This document shows, in pieces, positions 26,185-35,266 of a DNA stretch of 64,000 nt. The notes beneath the pieces are model-generated. The model was not told the DNA's origin, ran no database searches, and worked only from the letters and a program-made list of their open reading frames with translations. How positions within the stretch are numbered: the first letter of the stretch is position 1; the number at the start of each line of letters is the position of its first letter. Where the stretch lies: NCBI RefSeq assembly GCF_024749165.1, contig NZ_CP087190.1:5739501-5803500 (forward strand), in the 5' to 3' direction. The translations under genes were made by a program, and so were the position numbers. Source of the DNA: Pseudomonas sp. B21-023 (GTDB taxonomy: Bacteria; Pseudomonadota; Gammaproteobacteria; Pseudomonadales; Pseudomonadaceae).

Positions 26185-26565
26185 ATGAGCAAGACCGTCA
26201 TCACCAGCGATAAAGCCCCTGCCGCCATCGGCACCTACTCGCAAGCGATCAAGGCTGGCAACACCGTGTACATGTCGGGTCAGATCCCGCTCGACCCGAA
26301 GACCATGGAGCTGGTCGAAGGCTTCGAAGCCCAGACCGTCCAGGTGTTCGAGAACCTGAAGTCGGTGGCTGAAGCTGCTGGCGGTTCGTTCAAGGACATC
26401 GTCAAGCTGAACATCTTCCTCACCGACCTGAGCCACTTCGCCAAGGTCAACGAGATCATGGGCCGTTACTTCGAACAGCCTTACCCGGCCCGCGCCGCCA
26501 TCGGCGTGGCCGCGCTGCCGAAGGGTGCCCAGGTCGAGATGGACGCCATCCTGGTCCTCGAGTAA
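26185..26565 (+). CDS. ridA: RidA family reactive intermediate/imine deaminase
   Basis: A 126-residue trimeric YjgF/YER057c/UK114 protein. Family motifs are IGTYSQAIKAGNTVYMSGQIPLDP and the C-terminal YPARAAIGVAALPKGAQVEMDAI, with the arginine that binds the imine carboxylate. It hydrolyses enamine/imine products of PLP enzymes such as threonine dehydratase. A strong AAGGAG precedes the ATG, and spoT-ridA is a conserved neighbourhood. Confidence 0.96.
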   Translation: MSKTVITSDKAPAAIGTYSQAIKAGNTVYMSGQIPLDPKTMELVEGFEAQTVQVFENLKSVAEAAGGSFKDIVKLNIFLTDLSHFAKVNEIMGRYFEQPYPARAAIGVAALPKGAQVEMDAILVLE

Positions 26566-26571
26566 TACCCC

Positions 26572-26595
26572 GGTGACGGGCCAAGGCCCGTCACC
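26572..26595. terminator. Hairpin between ridA and the lipoprotein gene
   Basis: GGTGACGGGCC / GGCCCGTCACC, 11 pairs with a two-base AA centre. There is no T run after it, so it may be a weak terminator, an RNA-stability element, or a protein site rather than a classical terminator. Confidence 0.5.
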
Positions 26596-26619
26596 CCCTC
26601 CTGCCTCAAGGTTTTCACC

Positions 26620-27345
26620 ATGCGCCACGCATTGCCTCTCACGCTGGCAGCCCTGCTCCTGGGCGGCTGCGCCAGCCACAAGCCTGAAGATTTCAACGGC
26701 ACCTGGATCAACCAGGCCGCCATCGATGCCGCCAGCAAAGGCACCAGCCTGCGCCAGGCCCTGGATGCCAAGGGCCCGGTGTTCGAGTGGAAGATCGACG
26801 TCAAGAACCAGCAGGCCAGCTTCAGCAATGGCTTCGAGGCCGCCGACGGGCGCCTGAGCGCCAACGAGAAGGACTGGCAGGTCACCTTCGAAGGCGACCT
26901 GACCGAACAGCTCAAGCTCGATGGCGACGAACTCGTGGCGATCGACCCCTCCGGCCATGAGCAGACCTTCGTGCGCAGCAAGGCGGCAGAAGGCGCTGCA
27001 CTGGGCGGCAGCTTCGAGAAGGCGCTGTACCAGCAATACCTGGGCGGCGACTGGAAGATCGTCGAGGGCCAGGGCAAGGGCGCGGTGGTGCGCTTCAGCG
27101 ATACCGGCAACGTCACCGGCCTGCCCGGCCCGGACCGCTTTGCCCTGTGCCTGGCGGGTGACTGCGCGACCATGGGCGATGGCAACGACAGCCTGTGGCT
27201 GGAGCGCAACCAGCGTGGCGCCCCGTGGATCTTCAAGCGCGATGGCGACACCCTGGAGATCTTCCAGGCAGTCAACCGCGCCCAGCCGGATGAGATGCCG
27301 CAACTGACTGCCGGCGCCCGGCAGTGGGTGCTGGAAAAGGATTAG
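26620..27345 (+). CDS. Conserved lipoprotein, function unknown
   Basis: A 241-residue protein with a clear lipobox (LLLGGC, Cys17) and serine-containing +3, so it is probably exported and lipidated. The mature part starts with FNGTWINQAAIDAASKG and is rich in short beta strands and charged turns; two further cysteines (CLAGDC) sit about residues 177-182 and may pair. I recognise no catalytic motif. It follows ridA on the same strand but is separated by a hairpin. Confidence 0.75.
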   Translation: MRHALPLTLAALLLGGCASHKPEDFNGTWINQAAIDAASKGTSLRQALDAKGPVFEWKIDVKNQQASFSNGFEAADGRLSANEKDWQVTFEGDLTEQLKLDGDELVAIDPSGHEQTFVRSKAAEGAALGGSFEKALYQQYLGGDWKIVEGQGKGAVVRFSDTGNVTGLPGPDRFALCLAGDCATMGDGNDSLWLERNQRGAPWIFKRDGDTLEIFQAVNRAQPDEMPQLTAGARQWVLEKD

Positions 27346-27391
27346 CCATCAGCGCGGCGACCCGACTGGCCCCGCGATGGGGCCGGCTCTC

Positions 27392-28249
27392 TCAACCACG
27401 CCCTTGGAGAATGGCCGCATAGCCTTCTTTATAGCTCGGATACTGCGGCACCCATCCTAGCGCCCGCGCCCGCGCATTGCTGCAACGCTTGCTGCCGGTA
27501 CGCCGCACCCGCTGCTGGTCCGACCACTCGGTGACCCCCAGGTACTCGCGCAGCCAGCCCACCACGTCAGCCAGCGCTGCCGGGTCGTCATCGACACCGA
27601 TATAGCAGTCGTCCAGCACCACGCCCCGGGCATCGGCCTGCAGCAGGTGCGCCAGCAAACCAGCGGCATCCTCGGCGTGAATCCGGTTGCCGTACAATGG
27701 CGGCTCCTCGGCCACTCGGTAGCCTTGGCGTACCTGACTCAGCAACCACTCACGTCCCGGCCCATAGATGCCGGTCAGGCGCACGATGCTGGCGGGGATG
27801 CCACTGCCCAGCGCCAGGCGCTCCGCCGCGAGCATCACCTTGCCCGAATACCCCTCGGGCGCGGTGGCTGCGGTCTCGTCGATCCATTCGCCATCCTGTT
27901 GTGCATAGACACTGCTGCTGGAAACGAACAGCAGGCGACGCGGCCGCTGACCCTTGCTCTCAAGCCAGCCAAGCACATGGCGCAAACCGTCGACATAGGC
28001 GGCCTGGTAGCCCGCTTCGTCATGCTGGCTGGCCGCCACGCAGTACACCAGGTAGTCCGGCGCGCGCGCGGGCCACGCTTCTGGCAGGCGCGGGTTCGCC
28101 AGATCGGCGGCAACGGGCCGCACCCCTTCGGGCAGGTCCCGCACCGACCGGCGCAGGCCATCGACCTGCCACCCATGGGCGAGCAACTGGCGGGCCAGAC
28201 GGCCTCCCACATCGCCGCAGCCGACGATCAACGCACTCAGGTCCGACAT
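27392..28249 (-). CDS. NAD-dependent epimerase/dehydratase family protein, YeeZ-like
   Basis: A 285-residue extended short-chain dehydrogenase-type protein. The Rossmann motif is LIVGCGDVGGRLARQL (GxGxxG) at the N terminus, with VSSSSVYAQQDGEWIDE and VRLTGIYGPGREWLL typical of nucleotide-sugar epimerases and YeeZ relatives. The catalytic tyrosine region reads GYSGKVML, without a clear YxxxK, so activity is uncertain. The start MSDLSALIVG has GGAG seven bases upstream. It diverges from exbB. Confidence 0.82.
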   Translation of the reverse strand: MSDLSALIVGCGDVGGRLARQLLAHGWQVDGLRRSVRDLPEGVRPVAADLANPRLPEAWPARAPDYLVYCVAASQHDEAGYQAAYVDGLRHVLGWLESKGQRPRRLLFVSSSSVYAQQDGEWIDETAATAPEGYSGKVMLAAERLALGSGIPASIVRLTGIYGPGREWLLSQVRQGYRVAEEPPLYGNRIHAEDAAGLLAHLLQADARGVVLDDCYIGVDDDPAALADVVGWLREYLGVTEWSDQQRVRRTGSKRCSNARARALGWVPQYPSYKEGYAAILQGRG

Positions 28250-28338
28250 CATGAAACTCCAAATCCAAAGGTTCACGCTAACCGGATTTAGCGATCAGCG
28301 GCTAGACAAAGGTTAAAAAAAGCGCTCTCCATTCTTTT

Positions 28339-28357
28339 GTTAACAAGAATTACTTGC
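28339..28357. promoter_or_regulatory. Candidate Fur box upstream of exbB
   Basis: GTTAACAAGAATTACTTGC matches the 19-base Fur consensus at 11 of 19 positions by hand count. exbB-exbD-tonB operons are commonly iron-regulated, which makes the site plausible, but the match is weak. Confidence 0.3.
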
Positions 28358-28440
28358 AATAATGGCGGCCCTGTCTGTTCTCGGCCTGCTTCGAGGCCTT
28401 GAAGAACTCAACCCATTTCTCTTCATCAGGTCCGGCCAGC

Positions 28441-29427
28441 ATGACACGTACTCAACCTTCCGCTTCGCCAACCCCGTCGCGCGCCTGGCGCGCCATTACC
28501 GCGCTGATGTTCAGCCTGGTACTGGCCCCCGTGGCCATGGCCGATGAGCCCGCCGCCACTGCCGCCGCACCGGCAGCCGCCAGCGCCCCGGCCGCGCCAG
28601 CCGCCGAAGGCCAGGCACCGGTAGCCGCACCAACCGACGCGCCTGCCGACGCCAACGCCCCAGTGGATGGCCAGGCACCGGCCGACGAGAACGTGCAGGC
28701 GATGGTCGAAGACACCTCGCTGGGCATGGCCCACGACCTGTCCCCATGGGGCATGTACAAGAACGCCGACGTGGTGGTGAAGGCCGTGATGATCGGCCTG
28801 GCCATCGCCTCGATCATCACCTGGACCATCTGGATCGCCAAAGGCTTCGAGCTGATGGGCGCCAAACGCCGCCTGCGTGGCGAGATCGCCGCCCTGAAAC
28901 GCTCGGTGAGCCTGAAAGAAGCCAGCGAGGTGTCGAACAAGGAAGGCACACTGGCCCACACCCTGGTGCATGACGCCCTCGAAGAAATGCGCCTGTCGGC
29001 CAACGCCCGCGAGAAGGAAGGCATCAAGGAACGCGTGAGCTTCCGCCTGGAGCGCCTGGTGGCCGCCAGCGGTCGCACCATGAGCAGCGGCACCGGCGTG
29101 CTGGCCACCATCGGTTCCACCGCCCCGTTCGTCGGTCTGTTCGGCACCGTGTGGGGCATCATGAACAGCTTCATCGGCATCGCCAAGACCCAGACCACCA
29201 ACCTCGCCGTGGTCGCCCCAGGCATCGCCGAAGCCCTGCTGGCTACCGCGCTGGGCCTGGTCGCCGCGATCCCGGCCGTGGTCATCTACAACGTCTTCGC
29301 CCGCTCCATCGCCGGCTACAAGGCACAGGTGTCCGACGCCTCCGCCCAAGTCCTGCTGCTGGTCAGCCGCGATCTGGACCACCAGGGTGGCGAACGCGCC
29401 GCCCCGCACATGGTGAAAGTGGGGTAA
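28441..29427 (+). CDS. exbB: TonB-system energiser ExbB, with long N-terminal extension
   Basis: A 328-residue inner-membrane proton-channel subunit. Residues 1-35 form a signal-like segment (FSLVLAPVAMADEP). About residues 36-80 are an alanine/proline-rich periplasmic stretch. The conserved MotA/TolQ/ExbB core follows: helix near VVVKAVMIGLAIASIITWTIW, then the two channel helices around TIGSTAPFVGLFGTVWGIM and ALLATALGLVAAIPAVVIYN. E. coli ExbB (about 244 residues) lacks the extension, which is known in P. putida. It is the first gene of exbB-exbD-tonB and drives outer-membrane siderophore receptors. Confidence 0.95.
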   Translation: MTRTQPSASPTPSRAWRAITALMFSLVLAPVAMADEPAATAAAPAAASAPAAPAAEGQAPVAAPTDAPADANAPVDGQAPADENVQAMVEDTSLGMAHDLSPWGMYKNADVVVKAVMIGLAIASIITWTIWIAKGFELMGAKRRLRGEIAALKRSVSLKEASEVSNKEGTLAHTLVHDALEEMRLSANAREKEGIKERVSFRLERLVAASGRTMSSGTGVLATIGSTAPFVGLFGTVWGIMNSFIGIAKTQTTNLAVVAPGIAEALLATALGLVAAIPAVVIYNVFARSIAGYKAQVSDASAQVLLLVSRDLDHQGGERAAPHMVKVG

Positions 29428-29430
29428 GCC

Positions 29431-29859
29431 ATGGGCCTGCATCTCAACGAAGGTGGCGACGACCTCGCCGAGAACCACGAAATCAACGTCACGCCGTTCA
29501 TCGACGTGATGCTGGTGCTGCTGATCATCTTCATGGTTGCCGCGCCCCTGGCCACGGTCGATATCAAGGTCGACCTGCCCGCCTCTACCGCCAAGCCCGC
29601 GCCGCGGCCCGAGAAGCCGGTGTTCGTCAGCGTCAAGGCCGACAAGAAGCTCTACCTGGGCGACGACGAGGTGGCCCAGCGCGACCAGCTTGGCGCGATG
29701 CTCGACGCCAAGACCAAGGGCGACAAGGAAACCACCATCTTCTTCCAGGCTGACAAGGGCGTCGATTACGGCGACCTGATGGAAGTGATGAACACCATGC
29801 GTGCCGCTGGCTACCTCAAGGTCGGCCTGGTCGGACTCGAGACGGCAGCCAAGAAATGA
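29431..29859 (+). CDS. exbD: TonB-system transport protein ExbD
   Basis: A 142-residue protein with one transmembrane helix carrying the essential aspartate (VTPFIDVMLVLLIIFMVA, Asp25) and a periplasmic domain. It works with ExbB in the proton-driven motor. It starts three bases after exbB and its stop overlaps the tonB start. Confidence 0.97.
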   Translation: MGLHLNEGGDDLAENHEINVTPFIDVMLVLLIIFMVAAPLATVDIKVDLPASTAKPAPRPEKPVFVSVKADKKLYLGDDEVAQRDQLGAMLDAKTKGDKETTIFFQADKGVDYGDLMEVMNTMRAAGYLKVGLVGLETAAKK

Positions 29860-30590
29860 CGAAAACGCGCTCAAACATGGCGCGCTACGGTGGCAGCCTG
29901 GCGATCGTGCTGGGTGTGCACGCGGTCGCTGTGCTGCTGACGCTCAACTGGTCGGTGCCCCAGGCCCTCGAGTTGCCGCCGGCAGCGATGATGGTCGAGC
30001 TGGCACCGCTGCCAGAGCCTGCGCCACCGCCACCGCCCAAGGCCGCCCCGAAACCGCCGACGCCGATCGAGGAGCCGCCGCTGCCCAAGCTGGCAGAGGC
30101 GCCAAAGCCGAAGATCGCCATCCCCAAGCCGCCCAAGCCCAAGGCCAAGCCACAGCCGCCCAAGCCCGAGAAGAAGCTTGAGCCGCCGAAAGACGAGCCA
30201 CCGGCCAAGGACGACGTCGCGGATACGCCGCCGAGCAACACGCCACCGCAGAAGTCGGCGGCGCCGCAGCCCAGCATCGCGTCCAACAGTAATGCCCTGC
30301 CGAGCTGGCAGAGCGACCTGCTGCGCCACCTGGCCAAGTACAAGAAGTACCCCGAGGACGCTCGCCGCCGTGGATTGCAGGGCATCAACCGCCTGCGTTT
30401 CGTGGTCGACGCCGAAGGCAAGGTAGTGTCGTACACGCTGGCCGGTGGTTCGGGCAGCGCGGCGCTGGACCGGGCCACGCTGGAGATGATCCGCCGTGCC
30501 GGTACGGTACCCAAGCCTCCGGCGGAGTTGCTGAACAATGGCACGATCGAAGTGGTTGCGCCGTTCGTGTACTCGCTGGACCGACGCTGA
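29856..30590 (+). CDS. tonB: Energy transducer TonB
   Basis: A 244-residue protein: cytoplasmic N terminus, one membrane anchor (about residues 13-33, LAIVLGVHAVAVLLTLNW), a long proline/lysine spacer (about 45-130, repeated PKPP and PKxKAKPQ) and the C-terminal TonB domain beginning near YKKYPEDARRRGLQGINRLRF. The YP motif that contacts TonB boxes is present. It overlaps exbD by four bases, completing the operon. Confidence 0.95.
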   Translation: MTKTRSNMARYGGSLAIVLGVHAVAVLLTLNWSVPQALELPPAAMMVELAPLPEPAPPPPPKAAPKPPTPIEEPPLPKLAEAPKPKIAIPKPPKPKAKPQPPKPEKKLEPPKDEPPAKDDVADTPPSNTPPQKSAAPQPSIASNSNALPSWQSDLLRHLAKYKKYPEDARRRGLQGINRLRFVVDAEGKVVSYTLAGGSGSAALDRATLEMIRRAGTVPKPPAELLNNGTIEVVAPFVYSLDRR

Positions 30591-30684
30591 CGTTTTTGTT
30601 TCTGTCACAAAACGGCAAGTCTGATAACGTGCGTCTATCGATTGCAGCCGCTATGCTGGGGCCGCAACTTCATGGACGCACGTT

Positions 30685-31611
30685 ATGACCCTCACCGAAC
30701 TTCGCTACATCGTTACCCTCGCGCAGGAGCAGCACTTCGGCCACGCGGCCGAGCGTTGCCACGTCAGCCAACCGACCCTGTCGGTGGGCGTGAAGAAGCT
30801 CGAGGACGAACTCGGCGTGCTGATCTTCGAGCGCAGCAAGAGCGCGGTGCGCCTCACGCCGGTCGGCGAGAGCATCGTCGCCCAGGCGCAGAAGGTACTG
30901 GAGCAGGCTCAGGGCATCCGCGAGCTCGCCCAGGCCGGCAAGAACCAGCTGACCGCCCCGCTCAAGGTCGGCGCCATCTACACCGTCGGCCCCTATCTCT
31001 TCCCGCACCTGATCCCGCAACTGCACCGCGTGGCGCCGCAGATGCCGTTGTACATCGAAGAGAACTTCACCCATGTGCTGCGCGAAAAGCTGCGCAACGG
31101 CGAACTGGACGCGGTGATCATCGCCCTGCCGTTCAACGAGGCCGACGTGCTGACCCTGCCGCTGTACGACGAACCGTTCTGTGCGCTGATGCCGGCCGAC
31201 CATCCCTGGACCGCCAAGGACACCATCGACACCGCCATGCTCAACGACAAGAGCCTGCTGCTGCTGGGCGAGGGGCATTGTTTCCGCGACCAGGTGCTCG
31301 AAGCCTGCCCGACACTGAACAAGGGCGGCGAAGCCTCCAAGCACACCACGGTCGAGTCCAGCTCACTGGAAACCATCCGCCACATGGTCGCCTCCGGCCT
31401 GGGCGTCTCGATCCTGCCGCTGTCGGCCGTACACAGCCATCACTATGCACCGGGCGTCATCGAAGTTCGCCCGCTGACCGCGCCCGCACCGTTCCGCACC
31501 GTGGCCATCGCCTGGCGCGCCAGCTTCCCGCGGCCGAAGGCCATCGAGATCCTCGCCGACTCGATCCGCCTCTGCTCGGTGGCCAAGCCGCCCGTGGAAC
31601 AACCGGCCTGA
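30685..31611 (+). CDS. oxyR: Hydrogen peroxide-sensing regulator OxyR
   Basis: A 308-residue LysR-type regulator. The helix-turn-helix occupies about residues 15-40 (HFGHAAERCHVSQPTLSVGVKKLE). The redox pair is in GEGHCFRDQVLEAC: Cys199 and Cys208, the same positions as in E. coli OxyR, so peroxide sensing by disulfide formation is expected. It is followed by recG four bases later, the known oxyR-recG operon of Pseudomonas. Confidence 0.97.
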   Translation: MTLTELRYIVTLAQEQHFGHAAERCHVSQPTLSVGVKKLEDELGVLIFERSKSAVRLTPVGESIVAQAQKVLEQAQGIRELAQAGKNQLTAPLKVGAIYTVGPYLFPHLIPQLHRVAPQMPLYIEENFTHVLREKLRNGELDAVIIALPFNEADVLTLPLYDEPFCALMPADHPWTAKDTIDTAMLNDKSLLLLGEGHCFRDQVLEACPTLNKGGEASKHTTVESSSLETIRHMVASGLGVSILPLSAVHSHHYAPGVIEVRPLTAPAPFRTVAIAWRASFPRPKAIEILADSIRLCSVAKPPVEQPA

Positions 31612-31615
31612 ACCC

Positions 31616-33694
31616 ATGACCGAGCTGTCGAACGTCCCCGTCACCACGCTCAAGGGTGTTGGTGAAGCCATGGCAGAGAAACTCGCCAAGGTCGGTCTGG
31701 AGAACCTGCAGGACCTGCTGTTCCACCTGCCGTTGCGCTATCAGGACCGAACCCGCGTAGTCCCCATCGGCCAACTGCGTCCCGGCCAGGACGCGGTGAT
31801 CGAGGGCGTGGTCAGCGGGGCTGACGTGACCATGGGCAAGCGCCGCAGTCTGGTGGTGCGCCTGGGCGATGGCAGCGGCACGCTAAGCCTGCGCTTCTAC
31901 CATTTCAGCAATGCGCAGAAGGAGGGCCTCAAGCGTGGCACCCACCTGCGTTGCTATGGCGAAGCACGTCCGGGCGCCTCGGGCCTGGAAATCTACCACC
32001 CCGAATACCGTGCGCTGAACGGCGAAGAAGCGCCACCGCCGGTCGAACAGACGCTGACGCCGATCTACCCGACCACCGAAGGCCTCACCCAACAACGCCT
32101 GCGTCTGCTCTGCCAGCAGAGCCTGGGCCTGCTCGGCCCGCGCAGCCTGCCCGACTGGCTGCCCGACCAACTGGCCCGCGACTACCAATTGGCGCCGTTG
32201 AGCGATGCCATCCGCTACCTGCACAACCCGCCTGCCGACGCCGACCTCGACGAACTTGCCGAGGGCCATCACTGGGCCCAGCACCGCCTGGCCTTCGAGG
32301 AGCTGCTGACCCATCAGCTCTCCCAGCAGCGCCTGCGTGAGAGCCAGCGCAGCCTGCGTGCGCCGGTATTGCCCAGGGCTACCCGCCTGCCAGCGCAATA
32401 CCTGGCCAACCTCGGCTTCAACCCGACAGGTGCCCAGCAGCGCGTCGGCAACGAGATCGCCTACGACCTCAGCCAACCCGAACCGATGATGCGCCTGGTA
32501 CAGGGTGACGTGGGCGCCGGCAAGACCGTGGTCGCCGCCCTCGCGGCTCTGCAGGCCCTGGAGGCTGGCTACCAGGTGGCGCTGATGGCCCCCACCGAGA
32601 TCCTCGCCGAGCAGCATTTCATCACCTTCAAACGCTGGCTCGAGCCGCTGGGTATCGAAGTCGCCTGGCTGGCCGGCAAGCTCAAGGGCAAGGCCCGCGC
32701 CAGCGCCCTGGAGCAGATCGCCAATGGCGCGCCCATGGTGGTCGGTACCCACGCGCTGTTCCAGGACGAGGTGCAGTTCAAGCACCTGGCCCTGGCGATC
32801 ATCGACGAACAACACCGTTTCGGCGTGCAGCAGCGCCTGGCCCTGCGCAAGAAGGGCGTCATGGGCCAGCTGTGCCCGCACCAGCTGATCATGACCGCCA
32901 CGCCGATCCCCCGCACCCTGGCCATGAGCGCCTACGCCGACCTGGACACCTCGGTCCTCGACGAGCTGCCCCCCGGGCGTACCCCGGTGAATACCGTGCT
33001 GGTCGCCGACAGCCGCCGTTTCGAAGTGGTCGAGCGAGTCCGCGCCGCTTGTGCCGAAGGGCGCCAGGCCTACTGGGTGTGCACCCTGATCGAGGAATCC
33101 GAGGAACTGACCTGCCAGGCGGCCGAGAGCACTTTCGAAGAGCTGGGCAGCGCCCTGGGCGAGCTGCGCGTGGGCCTTATCCACGGGCGCATGAAGCCTG
33201 CGGAAAAAGCGACGGTGATGGCCGAGTTCAAGGCCGGGGAGCTGCAACTGCTGGTCGCCACCACGGTGATCGAGGTCGGTGTCGACGTGCCCAATGCCAG
33301 CCTGATGATTATCGAGAACCCCGAGCGCCTGGGCCTGGCGCAGTTGCACCAGCTGCGCGGCCGGGTCGGCCGGGGCAGCGCGGCAAGCCACTGCGTGCTG
33401 CTCTATCACCCGCCACTTTCGCAGATCGGCCGCGAACGCCTGGGCATCATGCGCGAAACCAACGATGGTTTCGTCATTGCAGAGAAGGATCTGGAGCTGC
33501 GCGGCCCCGGTGAAATGCTCGGGACTCGCCAGACCGGCCTGCTACAGTTCAAGGTCGCCGACCTGATGCGCGACGCCGACCTGTTGCCGGCCGTACGCGA
33601 CGCCGCCCAGGCCCTGCTGGCACGCTGGCCCGACCACGTCAGCCCGCTACTCGACCGCTGGTTGCGCCACGGCCAACAATATGGCCAGGTGTGA
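31616..33694 (+). CDS. recG: ATP-dependent DNA helicase RecG
   Basis: A 692-residue superfamily 2 helicase that remodels stalled forks and Holliday junctions. The N-terminal wedge domain (OB fold) spans about residues 1-150, Walker A is GDVGAGKT, the Walker B box is DEQH (IIDEQHRFG), and the helicase C-terminal motifs include TVIEVGVDVPNAS and QLRGRVGRG. Full length. It lies directly after oxyR. Confidence 0.97.
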   Translation: MTELSNVPVTTLKGVGEAMAEKLAKVGLENLQDLLFHLPLRYQDRTRVVPIGQLRPGQDAVIEGVVSGADVTMGKRRSLVVRLGDGSGTLSLRFYHFSNAQKEGLKRGTHLRCYGEARPGASGLEIYHPEYRALNGEEAPPPVEQTLTPIYPTTEGLTQQRLRLLCQQSLGLLGPRSLPDWLPDQLARDYQLAPLSDAIRYLHNPPADADLDELAEGHHWAQHRLAFEELLTHQLSQQRLRESQRSLRAPVLPRATRLPAQYLANLGFNPTGAQQRVGNEIAYDLSQPEPMMRLVQGDVGAGKTVVAALAALQALEAGYQVALMAPTEILAEQHFITFKRWLEPLGIEVAWLAGKLKGKARASALEQIANGAPMVVGTHALFQDEVQFKHLALAIIDEQHRFGVQQRLALRKKGVMGQLCPHQLIMTATPIPRTLAMSAYADLDTSVLDELPPGRTPVNTVLVADSRRFEVVERVRAACAEGRQAYWVCTLIEESEELTCQAAESTFEELGSALGELRVGLIHGRMKPAEKATVMAEFKAGELQLLVATTVIEVGVDVPNASLMIIENPERLGLAQLHQLRGRVGRGSAASHCVLLYHPPLSQIGRERLGIMRETNDGFVIAEKDLELRGPGEMLGTRQTGLLQFKVADLMRDADLLPAVRDAAQALLARWPDHVSPLLDRWLRHGQQYGQV

Positions 33695-33772
33695 CGCCCG
33701 TCCCATAATGGATCCAGCTTGGCGGTCAGGCTGGTTATACTTCGCGTTTACAGAAATGATTGGATACAGGCC

Positions 33773-35176
33773 ATGACTGAAGTTGCCCTGGATACCGCAA
33801 CCCTACACGCACCGTCTGTCATCCGGCAGTTGCTCGAAAAGCTCGACGTCAGCTTCCGCGAGGTGCCCGAGCACCCGGGGCTGCCGGCCAACTCGCGCGT
33901 ACAGGCCGTACTGCTCGATGACGAGATCGGTGCCTTGATGGTGCTGTTCCCGCAAAGCCAGTTGCTGGACCTCAAGCGCCTCGAGGAGTTGACCGGCCGC
34001 AAGCTAAAGGCCGTGCCGCTGGAGCGCTTGAAGCAGATGCTCGACAAGCATCATCTCAAGGCCCTGCCCGCCATTCCCGCATTGACCAGCTCGCCGTGCC
34101 AGTACGAAAAGAGTTTGCTCGACAACGAAACCCTGCTGATCCAGTCCGGTGAAGCCGGGCTGCTCCTGGAAATTGGCCGGACGGCTTTCAAGAAAATGCT
34201 GGTCAAGGCCAGCGCCAGCACCTTCGGCCAGCCGATCAGCGATATTCGCCTCAGTTTCGATCAGTTGGACGGCCCTCCCAGGGAAGTCATCCGCGCGGTC
34301 CAGGCTTTCACCGCCCGCCGCATCCAGCAACGCCTGGAGCAGACCATCGAAATTCCGCCGCTGGCCGACACCGCGCAGAAGATCATCAAGCTGCGTGTCG
34401 ACCCCAATGCCAGCATCGACGACATCACCGGCGTGGTCGAAACCGACCCGGCGCTGGCCGCGCAGGTCGTCAGCTGGGCGGCATCGCCCTATTACGCGTC
34501 ACCCGGCAAGATCCGCTCGGTGGAAGACGCCATCGTGCGGGTACTGGGCTTCGACCTGGTGATCAACCTGGCCTTGGGCCTGGCCCTGGGCAAGGCCCTG
34601 AGCCTGCCCAAGGACCACCCGCAACAGGCCACGCCATACTGGCAGCAGTCGATCTATACCGCTGCCGTGATCGAGGGCCTGACCCGTGCCATGCCGCGCG
34701 CAGAGCGCCCGGAAGCAGGCCTTACCTATCTCGCCGGGCTGCTGCACAACTTCGGCTACCTGCTGCTGGCCCACGTCTTCCCGCCACATTTCTCGCTGAT
34801 CTGCCGCCATCTGGAGGTCAACCCGCACCTGTGCCACAGCTATGTAGAACACCACTTGCTGGGGATCAGCCGTGAACAGATCGGTGCCTGGCTGATGAAG
34901 CTGTGGGACATGCCTGACGAACTCTCCACAGCCTTGCGTTTCCAGCATGACCCGACCTATGACGGTGAGCACTCGGCCTTCCCGAACCTGGTGTGCCTGG
35001 CTATTCGCTTGCTGCGCTCGCGCGGGATTGGTTCGGGACCACAGGGCGAGATCCCGGATGCCCTGCTCGAGCGCCTGGGGCTGACCCGGGACAAGGCGCA
35101 AGAAGTGGTGAACAAGGTGCTGGAGGCCGAGGCGTTGCTACGTGAGCTGGCCTCGCAGTTCCACGCGCCGCATTGA
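33773..35176 (+). CDS. YbaK/ProX-like plus HDOD domain protein
   Basis: A 467-residue protein with two parts. Residues about 15-170 resemble the YbaK/prolyl-tRNA-editing fold (LDVSFREVPEHPG ... DDEIGALMVLFPQSQLLDLKRLEELTGRKLKAVPLERL). Residues about 195-400 form an HDOD domain (IEIPPLADTAQKIIKLRVDPNASIDDITGVVETDPALAAQVVSWA), a non-catalytic HD relative used in signalling. The HDOD part includes AGLLHNFGYLLL. Neither catalytic HD residues nor a clear editing lysine is obvious to me. A signalling or adaptor role is inferred. The ATG has ACAGG upstream; the in-frame extension to 33719 is unlikely. Confidence 0.8.
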   Translation: MTEVALDTATLHAPSVIRQLLEKLDVSFREVPEHPGLPANSRVQAVLLDDEIGALMVLFPQSQLLDLKRLEELTGRKLKAVPLERLKQMLDKHHLKALPAIPALTSSPCQYEKSLLDNETLLIQSGEAGLLLEIGRTAFKKMLVKASASTFGQPISDIRLSFDQLDGPPREVIRAVQAFTARRIQQRLEQTIEIPPLADTAQKIIKLRVDPNASIDDITGVVETDPALAAQVVSWAASPYYASPGKIRSVEDAIVRVLGFDLVINLALGLALGKALSLPKDHPQQATPYWQQSIYTAAVIEGLTRAMPRAERPEAGLTYLAGLLHNFGYLLLAHVFPPHFSLICRHLEVNPHLCHSYVEHHLLGISREQIGAWLMKLWDMPDELSTALRFQHDPTYDGEHSAFPNLVCLAIRLLRSRGIGSGPQGEIPDALLERLGLTRDKAQEVVNKVLEAEALLRELASQFHAPH

Positions 35177-35182
35177 TGTGTT

Positions 35183-35204
35183 GGGGCGCCTTGCGCCCCT
35201 TTTT
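35183..35204 (+). terminator. Rho-independent terminator
   Basis: GGGGCGC-CTT-GCGCCCC followed by TTTTT, seven bases after the stop of the HDOD gene. Confidence 0.9.
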
Positions 35205-35218
35205 GCCAGCCAGCCCGC

Positions 35219-35253
35219 TCTGTGGGAGCTGGCTTGTCGTGGCGACAAACCGC
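35219..35253. repeat. Single REP unit
   Basis: CTCTGTGGGAGCTGGCTTGTC followed by GTGGCGACAAACC. It is one arm of the GGGAGCCGGCTTGCC family, imperfect, between the HDOD gene and the convergent lipid-binding-like gene. Confidence 0.5.
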
Positions 35254-35266
35254 AGCCCCGGTGATC

